Below, piece by piece: positions 57,557 to 64,000 of a stretch of DNA of 64,000 bases. Where the stretch lies: positions 1 through 64,000 of the forward strand of contig NHZP01000075.1 in assembly GCA_003313425.1 (NCBI GenBank), read 5' to 3'. The stretch comes from Pseudopyrenochaeta lycopersici. Lineage: Eukaryota; Ascomycota; Dothideomycetes; Pleosporales; Pseudopyrenochaetaceae. A program made the position numbers and the translations under genes. Below the pieces are notes generated by a model. The model saw only the letters and a list, made by a program, of their open reading frames with translations, was not told where the DNA came from and ran no database searches. Positions within the stretch are counted from its first letter, which is position 1; each line of letters starts with the position of its first letter.

Positions 57557-59458
57557 TTACTGAGCTTGTGCCTGACAAGAGACGACAACGTCTTGGCTGT
57601 AGGCTTGCTCCTGCACTGAAGGTGTCTCAATCGAAGCTGTCTCAACTACGGCGTTGCTCGCATCTTTATCTCTTTCTAGAGCAGCAAGATTGGCGAGCAG
57701 GGGCTGGCATTTTCGATGGTCCCGATAGAAAAGCACAGTAGACGCGAGCACCTGCTGACAGATCTCAGCACTATCTGACTCGTTAATTTGGTTCATCATC
57801 CGCTCGTACAAAGCGTCTAGCCCAGGCGGGAATAGCGCTATCTTCTTTAGCACGTTCCATTTTGGTGTCGCTTTCAGGTCTTGGCATACTAACGCTACCC
57901 AGAGAAAGGTACCATTAGCATTTGACGTTAAATGTTGGAGCACGGCAGATCGAATCTCTACTTTGTATTGCTTTTCCTGCGCCAACTGGGCCACCTTTTG
58001 CTGGATGAAGATGTTGACCGCCGCGGCGACCGACTCTGCGTTTAGCTCAAGGCTCAGTCTCACTTTTTGCCCAGCCCGCTCTAATTGTGCTTCGATATCT
58101 GGCCAATTACGGCTAGAGACAATCCACTTGACGCGGCGAGACGCAGATGAATGCTCTGCCACAAATTTAAGCAGTTTAGGCAGATCAGTGATGCATTCAT
58201 CTAGTGCGTCGACGATTAGGTACGCTGTGCTCAGGCTTGGGTCTTGAAGCACGTCCACGAAGATCTCTGTCAGGGCTACCCATGCATTCGCATCCTCGAA
58301 CAAGGTTTTGCCTGCGTGATCGTACTTCTTGCGGATGTGCGATACAAGTGACGGTTGCTGGTTTACGAGCATGTACAACAGCCCTCGTAGCACCGCTGTA
58401 GCGCTGTTAATGCGCGAGTCGGTCGCCTGGCAGAAGAAGTACGATAGAAGGGTAGGTCTAGGTATCGAGCTCTGAAGCTTGTCGATGATGCCGCAGAGCA
58501 GCATCGTCCTGCCTTTACCAGGATCACCTTTCACCCACAGCAGCCGGCTGCGCTGCTCTTTTCGCCATTCCTGGAAGGTGGTGTTGTCAAAAACCCAGCG
58601 GTAGGAGTCTGCTAGCAGGCCACCCTTCGTTTCCTCAATGCGCTTCTTGTCGTCGCGTGGATCACTAGGGCGCAAGTCTTGAATGCACTTGTTCTGTTTC
58701 TCAACCTCGTCTGTGACTCGTTTCATCGCTTCAACTGGACCTTCACCGTTAATCGGGGACAAACTGACACCAAGGATTCCCATTAGAGAGTATGCGCGGT
58801 CTGCCGGAATTTTCGTCGTTCGATGTTCATTCCACGAGATTCGCTCGTTAACGCTAAAGTCAGACAAGGGCGTGCCTTGCAATGCCGAACTAGGAATACC
58901 TGTGACTTCACGCAATTCTATTATTAGCGAGAGTTTATTACCAAGCTTTACTCCTTCCTTAGAGAAGAATTCTACCACAAATGGGGCAAGAAGCTCCTGC
59001 AGTGTCCAACCACGGGTGAACCATCGGCTTGACGTGAAAGCAGGCTCCCAGGTACATCCAGTAAGCATACTGCCAGCATTCCTCGTCCTTGTCGATACGT
59101 CTGTTAGATACACATAGCATCTGGTTGCGTTTTGGTACCAGCGGAACATCGACCCGATGGCGACAGCGAGTTCAGCCTTGTTTACCTTGTTGATGCAGCA
59201 TGTATCAATCCAGAAGTACTGCAAACCATCATGTCGTGCCTGTTCTCCGCAGAAGCGAATCTTCTCGTAGCCAGGCTTAACTTTGCCATCGCCGTTTTCA
59301 AGGTCCCCAAAGGTTACCTCCTCTTCGTCTGCTCCCCAAGTATGTGAAAGTATCGCGTAAGGAGGTATCTCGTTATCGTCGAAGCTGATGATGGTGAACT
59401 CTCCATCTTCTTTGTGCTTCAGAAGGCGCATCGATTCGGGTAGATCTGTGATACGCAC
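57557..59458 (-). CDS. HET-NACHT protein, C-terminally shortened, P-loop Lys replaced by Arg
   Basis: A single 633-aa frame. The HET domain comes first (PPYAILSHTWGADEEEVTF; FWIDTCCIN; RGWTLQELLAP), then the linker DPRDDKKRIEETKGGLLADS. NACHT follows, with Walker A GDPGKGRT (about 311-318) and Walker B YLIVDALDEC (about 410-419). In the family the P-loop reads GKGKT; here codon 317 is AGG (Arg), so nucleotide binding may be impaired. Family members of the het-e/het-d kind continue into WD40 or other repeats. This one stops soon after the NACHT region with an unrelated tail (ETASIETPSVQEQ). HET domains trigger cell death in vegetative incompatibility. There are no stops or RIP bias. MRLLKHKED (codon 10) may be the real start. 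Confidence 0.85.
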   Translation of the reverse strand: MRITDLPESMRLLKHKEDGEFTIISFDDNEIPPYAILSHTWGADEEEVTFGDLENGDGKVKPGYEKIRFCGEQARHDGLQYFWIDTCCINKVNKAELAVAIGSMFRWYQNATRCYVYLTDVSTRTRNAGSMLTGCTWEPAFTSSRWFTRGWTLQELLAPFVVEFFSKEGVKLGNKLSLIIELREVTGIPSSALQGTPLSDFSVNERISWNEHRTTKIPADRAYSLMGILGVSLSPINGEGPVEAMKRVTDEVEKQNKCIQDLRPSDPRDDKKRIEETKGGLLADSYRWVFDNTTFQEWRKEQRSRLLWVKGDPGKGRTMLLCGIIDKLQSSIPRPTLLSYFFCQATDSRINSATAVLRGLLYMLVNQQPSLVSHIRKKYDHAGKTLFEDANAWVALTEIFVDVLQDPSLSTAYLIVDALDECITDLPKLLKFVAEHSSASRRVKWIVSSRNWPDIEAQLERAGQKVRLSLELNAESVAAAVNIFIQQKVAQLAQEKQYKVEIRSAVLQHLTSNANGTFLWVALVCQDLKATPKWNVLKKIALFPPGLDALYERMMNQINESDSAEICQQVLASTVLFYRDHRKCQPLLANLAALERDKDASNAVVETASIETPSVQEQAYSQDVVVSCQAQAQ

Positions 59459-60458
59459 ATGCGGTAGGACGAGATACGAGGGGCTTGATACGGCAGCCTG
59501 GTAGGAGGAGAGTGTGGCGGTAATAACTGGCTTTGCTGTTTACGTAGAGGTCAGCCTAAGGAGAGGAGAACAAGCAGCTGTACAGCTCCAGACACTATGA
59601 TAGTAACAAGCGTTCTGGGAGTCGCGAGCTGAGGCTGGTGTTCTGTATCGTATTCTTGGTTTGACGATGGCGGCGCACCATGCCTCAGACGGCAGTCAGC
59701 TCCAAGGCTGTGCGGCTGCCGCAACGACGCTGCGTTGATCTTCAGCGTGACTGCACACTGATAGTTTGCTCATGATGGCCCGTACACGCTTGCCGATGGA
59801 CTAGTTGACAAATAGCACTGATGCCCGCAAAATGCGTGTCGAAGACGATGGGGGGAATTATGCACTGTGGAGAGCGTGTTGCGGCCTCTCCGGGAGCGCA
59901 GCTCAGTACTGTGGGTAAGGCCGCGTCCCATGGCGAGGCTGAGTAGCTGATCGTGCTAGGTTACCCTACAACGACTTGTCGCAAGCCAAGGCATCATCTC
60001 AGGGAACCTGAGGAAGAACTGCATTAGTAATCTTGCCATATAATGTCAGACGTGCGGGGTCAGGTTCACCAGACTAAGACACAACACACACACAATACAA
60101 CTCTGCTGTTCACTATCAATTATTTTGACTTCTCATCATTTTAGCACGTCCAGTGCGACAGTTATGAGCCCGGTAGCCCCTTCCTCTGCTACACAGCATC
60201 GTCAGCGACAAAATTCGTCGCAGTTACATTTCTCACGAAAATGATTCTCCTCACAGAGCCGGCACGACTTTCGGCCGATTGTGCGGAAAAGAGGGGTTGC
60301 GAAAAAGCAATACAACAACCCCGCAACGCATTCAAAAATGAAGACTCAGAAATTGGCTGAGTTCACACCTTTTCAATAACGTGGAAAGCAAGACTGGGAC
60401 AATATCTCAATGCAACTAGAGCTTGGCTGACCCATCCACTTTCCCGCGCGCGAGCCTC
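59459..60458. other. Spacer upstream of the HET-NACHT gene
   Basis: Apart from the right inverted-repeat arm I see no gene. The HET-NACHT promoter must lie in the left part. Confidence 0.5.
60044..60061 (-). repeat. Right arm of the 18-bp inverted repeat
   Basis: TGTCAGACGTGCGGGGTC, 17 of 18 positions complementary to 57233-57250. I could not find a target duplication outside the arms. Confidence 0.55.
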
Positions 60459-60857
60459 TCATGGCTCTGTGTGAAGGTACCACTTGCTATAGCTGCTGTT
60501 GTACTCACATCCAATCGTCTTCCAGTCGAAATCCGGTCTCAAGTGGCTCCACGAGGCCTCCGCTACACTCCCAGCGTCTTGTCCGCATGCTATAAACATA
60601 GCCGCGATGACGTTAGCTGTGTTTATGTTGCTTCCGAGTTGCCCGTTGCGTATCTGGCCTTCTTTGGCCCACATCAAGACAGTGTAGAGACGTTCGGTGC
60701 TGCATTTGAGCACCTTTTCGCAGACATTGTTCGAGATTTCTCCCCACCCGATGACCTGCACCCCTCTCGGCTCCTTCACATTCCCCCAAGATGCTTTCTT
60801 ATCCGATGCCAGCTCGCGCCTCGACTCAAAATCCTTGAAGAACTTCCACGCCAGCAT
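60459..60857 (-). pseudogene. HMG-CoA-reductase-like fragment
   Basis: The 132-aa minus frame has SDKKASWGN, EKVLKCSTERL and an INTANVIAAMFIACGQDAGSV block. This resembles the catalytic-domain region of class I HMG-CoA reductases (NAHAANIV-type helix followed by F-I-A-T-G-Q-D). The catalytic-domain remainder, membrane region and C-terminus are absent, and several conserved residues differ. A diverged fragment seems most likely; the assignment is tentative. Confidence 0.45.
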
Positions 60858-60995
60858 ACTTCGTTACACTATCGACTATAACAATTGGATGCCTAATAGG
60901 GACAGCCCCAGAATTGCCAACAAACTTCTTAATGCCTGGGTCAGCGACATCGTTAAATTATGGGATCTTGAAGATTGAGCTATTTGATGTTCTCC

Positions 60996-61030
60996 GCGAA
61001 TCACACGAATCACGCGAATCACGCGAATCC
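60996..61030 (+). repeat. 9-bp GCGAATCAC repeat
   Basis: About four copies just downstream of the HET gene's 3' end. Confidence 0.8.
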
Positions 61031-61055
61031 GCGCATCACGGTATCTGTTCCCAAT

Positions 61056-63175
61056 TCATATGAGTCGGAATCTCCTCTCCTCAAAACCGTGGTCCCCAGA
61101 GATCGCCTCTCCATTCATAAACCCATCGACGTAGCATTCCCCAATAAGTGCATACTGTTCCCCATCTGCGTACTTGCGAAGAACGACAGGGACGCTACAA
61201 CCATACAGAATACAGATGAGATCTCCCTTTCTTGACCTTCTTGGAGCTGTCGCTAGGAAGCCCTGTTCGGTAATAACAAGCCGTCGCTCCATTTTAACCA
61301 CCGTATCATGGAATCTCGAAATGAAAGTTTGACGGTCGAATCGACTGTAAAGCTCTTCTCTACTGAATTCACTCTTGCTGAGGGACTGTCTGAACAGCGT
61401 TTCGAGATCCAAGCCATTGATTCTGAATGAATGGTTCGCATGGAACCATGAGGTTAAAGGTACGCTTATGTCACTACTGCTTCCGCTCATCGCTAATACA
61501 AACAGGGCTTGGAGTCCCCTAGTAAAATCCTCATCGGGAGCAATATGGTTAAGGTAGTGGTCTTTTCGGTTGAGTACCAAACACCGCATGATTGACTTAA
61601 CTGCGTCGGATGTGTTCGGAGTGGCCCACATTGGTGCCTTGTTGCCACATGATGTTCTGCGAGATACGTGATCGTGGGAGGTAGGTTGCACTATGGCATC
61701 ACCTTCACAATGATCGCGAGAAGTGAGTTGCTCCGATATGCTACTTAAGCCATCAATAATATCTAGGACGATACCTTGACACTGCATTTCTCGAAGGTCT
61801 GATGAGAACGAAATGTGAGGGCTGACATCAGAAGATGCCGTATAACATGCGGAGTAATCCAGCGAATGGAATGGTCTTAGATTTCCGATGTGCTGTTGTG
61901 CACCCTGACTGACCATCAATGGAACAACGAGGGGTGTAGCTGGAACATTCCAATCCGGCACCCATGACGGAAGCTGATCGTGAAATCTGGTTTCAGAGGG
62001 TTCGTGGCTGAAGATAGTGGCGAAACAGATAACATCCAGGCTACGATACTCCTCGATGAACGACTTTGCAAAGTTGATGTACAACGTCTTAACTGGTAGA
62101 TTGTAGTCGGGAGTTCCAATCAACTCTGGATCGCTGACTAGTGCGGAAAGTGAATACATCCGATCTCGTGGATCGGTTGAAAGGTTATCGCCTAGGTATG
62201 CCAACAGGGCGGTCAAGGACAAATCATTGAGAATGGGATCATCCAGATTTCGGTGTTGGTCCCACCATTCGACAATTCGGTTTCGGTTCCACTGGGCATC
62301 GTATCTGAGTCCCCCGTCTACTCCCTGACACAACCAGATCGCTGACAAGGCGTTTCGAAATGTTGTTTCGCTTAATGTTCTGCTACCGCAGCGAAACAAA
62401 ACGCTTCTAGAAACAATAAACTCCTGTACTGTCCATACCCTCCGCCACCTAGCAACAATTAATATGATATGATTCATTAGCGGAAATTTGAAGGATGAAG
62501 AACGTACCATGGTCTTTGGAAAAGACGCTCGATTGCGTTCCATTGAGTACCATACACCCCACTTCTAGAAGCCAGTTCCTCAACCCCAACTATACGTCCA
62601 TCCGAAAAGTACGCATGCCAGAAATTTCCTCCGAGGTATTCTAAAAATTTTATTGCTTCATCGCTATCTTCAGTTTCCTCGCCGAGCCAGACGAAAGTGT
62701 TTGATGCAGTCTCAAATATCTTGCCCATTAAAGGAACCTGCCGGGACTTCTCTAAGTCATCATTTTGGTTAATGCAGAGTGAGTCTACCCACCACCAGCT
62801 CTCTCCAGCGCCATCGAAGGCGGAAAACAAGAACGGGAAAAGTGAATCCGAGACTGGCAATTGTCCTCCGTCAATCTTAACATAGTTCTCGAATCTTGGC
62901 GAGCCCCAGGAGTATGATAACGCGTGAAATGGTGGCAAGCTGGAGGAGCCCAAGGGGAAAGTTTTAAGCTCACCGTAAAGGTTTCCATCGCGTTTACGAC
63001 TTCCACGCAGTAGGCGAATCTCATTAACACCAATCGTCTCGTATCCAGAATAGAGTGGTAGCTGTTGGCATCGCTGGTAGCTAGAGCTGGCCCTAAAGTT
63101 TTCTCGCCGAACGAGTCTTGGTCTTGTATAAATGCGAGGACCAATTTGAGTGCACCTTTGTATTATGGTAAACAT
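61056..63175 (-). CDS. Heterokaryon incompatibility (HET-6-like) protein
   Basis: Two exons: 63175-62508 and 62448-61056, with a 59-nt intron (62507-62449; GTACGT donor, GCTAAT branch, TAG acceptor). The joined frame gives 686 aa. The HET domain shows FHALSYSWGS, WWVDSLCINQND, NTFVWLGEE, and FQRPW|WRRVWTVQEF across the splice site. The C-terminal region (RKGDLICILYGCSVPVVLR; ALIGECYVDGFMNGEA) is typical of the het-6-like family. It likely acts in non-self recognition and cell death. The N-terminal 50 aa before EIRLL are not conserved, so a different start or an upstream intron is possible. No RIP pattern. Confidence 0.85.
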
Positions 63176-63605
63176 GATAGAATCAAAAGGACAGCTTAGC
63201 GAAATTCCGAGCTATCACATTTGTACAGAAGTCGCATTACAACATATCGATAGAGAACACGATACCCGTTAACGAAATAGTTTTGGGCCCCTTTTGCTTG
63301 GCAATACAACTTCAGCTGAATTGTTAATTGGTGGCGGTGACTTGCCTGCCGCTTTTGCGGTTAGTTGCTCGCTTCACAAAGCCTCTTCATAAGCCACTTC
63401 ACAAGCCCTCCTCACAAGTACCACATGACAATGAATCTAGATCGTATATTTCTTTTCTCTTGATCTAGCTCGGCCTGCTGAAAGAAATAGCTTCTGAAGA
63501 AGGTAAGACGGCAATCCAGCTCCAAAACAAGAGGTTTGTAAGACCTTATGTAGGCAGCATGTAAAAAAGAGACTATAGGTGATGCTTAAGCTACTACATT
63601 CATAT
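63176..63605. other. Spacer, nothing recognised
   Basis: Promoter side of the HET gene. The 63365-63415 stretch repeats TTCACAA/CACAAGCC words. No gene seen. Confidence 0.5.
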
Positions 63606-63692
63606 ATTCATATATATAGCACTCTAATTTGTGGCTGAGCTGTACGCTTGTAGAGGGGCTGAAAGTTGGTGAGGTGCACGACGGGTAGACAC

Positions 63693-64000
63693 CTAATGAT
63701 CCCCTTTCCCCACAACTTCCTGGCACGCACTTGCCCTCCAACTCTGCACCGACAGCAGCGCCGACTGCGCATCCGAGAAGATTCGTACGTGGGAGGCCGG
63801 CACTGGCGACCCTTCTTCGTCCATCGCAGTGCACGATGGATCCCACGGCCAGTTGGCCGCCTCGCTGATCGCCAATAGCTCCGTGAGATGTGCGTCCGCC
63901 TGATCCGAGCTGGCCACCGTCCTCGAGATGGATGCCCCGGACGGTGTTGCATATATGCCAATGCCCGCTCGTCCGTTCCGCACCGATGCGTCTACGAAGA
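63693..64000 (-). mobile_element. LINE (Tad-like) RNase H domain, 3' fragment running off the window
   Basis: The minus frame open at the right edge reads FVDASVRNGRAGIGIYATPS, then HLTELLAISEA and HVRIFSDAQSALLSV. The first Asp, the Glu and the second Asp fit the RNase H catalytic triad of fungal LINE polyproteins. The frame ends early (VVGKGDH), before the last RNase H segment, so the 3' end is truncated or frameshifted. The reverse transcriptase would lie beyond base 64000. Confidence 0.75.

Noticed and set aside
1..64000. tRNA, rRNA or other structured RNA genes
   Set aside because: I saw no cloverleaf-like tRNA or rRNA text; a covariance-model scan would be needed to exclude them.

Overview
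The window is a chromosome-end (subtelomeric) region of a filamentous ascomycete (Pezizomycotina). Evidence: short spliceosomal introns of about 47-66 nt with GTNNGT donors and RCTRAY branch sites; HET, NACHT-ankyrin and HET-NACHT genes; telomere-linked RecQ helicase (TLH) genes; Fot1/pogo, hAT, MULE and LINE elements; and pervasive RIP-like decay, in which Gln and Arg codons become stops and TIR mismatches are C/T. CCCTAA-type motifs on the + strand and an almost G-free pyrimidine tract at the left edge imply that the telomere lies to the left, beyond base 1.

Layout. 1-4.25 kb: pyrimidine-rich subtelomeric repeats with degenerate CCCTAA motifs. 4.25-9.07 kb (-): one intact 1604-aa TLH protein. 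9.5-40.5 kb: AT-rich, RIP-mutated DNA holding at least five more decayed members of the same family, all on the minus strand (C-terminal stub at 11.3 kb, N-terminal fragment at 17.1 kb, copies at 18.2-21.9, 24.1-30.05, 30.7-33.45 and 37.1-40.5 kb). Between them lie a secreted 55-aa-repeat (kexin-type) precursor pseudogene (13.0-14.2 kb), a large unrecognised protein pseudogene (33.5-36.7 kb), and a hAT transposon with a perfect 8-bp target duplication sitting inside one TLH copy. 40.5-41.6 kb (+): a well-preserved but 5'-truncated polynucleotide kinase/phosphatase gene joined head-to-head to a TLH fragment. 42.2-47.0 kb: two RIP-mutated pogo/Fot1 elements and a hAT-like MITE. 47.4-50.1 kb (+): a NACHT-ankyrin NLR-like gene with one in-frame stop. 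50.1-51.3 kb: gene debris including a P450 3' end. 52.1-57.2 kb: a RIP-mutated MULE and a pogo-like element. 57.2-63.2 kb (-): a HET-NACHT gene lying between short inverted repeats, an HMG-CoA-reductase-like fragment and a HET gene. 63.7 kb to the edge: the RNase H end of a LINE.

Main observation. The TLH/OrsD-like proteins appear to carry a tyrosine-recombinase-like domain between the N-terminal zinc-finger (OrsD/DUF3505-like) region and the RecQ helicase. In the intact copy the candidate residues are R680, K712/K715, R864, H907 and Y916, and the H-to-Y spacing is the canonical nine residues. Four copies keep a Tyr nine residues after the box-II His position, which is itself intact in two. 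At least one copy seems to have the recombinase and the Cys-rich tail but no helicase. The repeated order [low-G tract]-[TLH gene, pointing to the telomere] looks like a series of former chromosome ends buried in turn. This reading is inference from the sequence alone.
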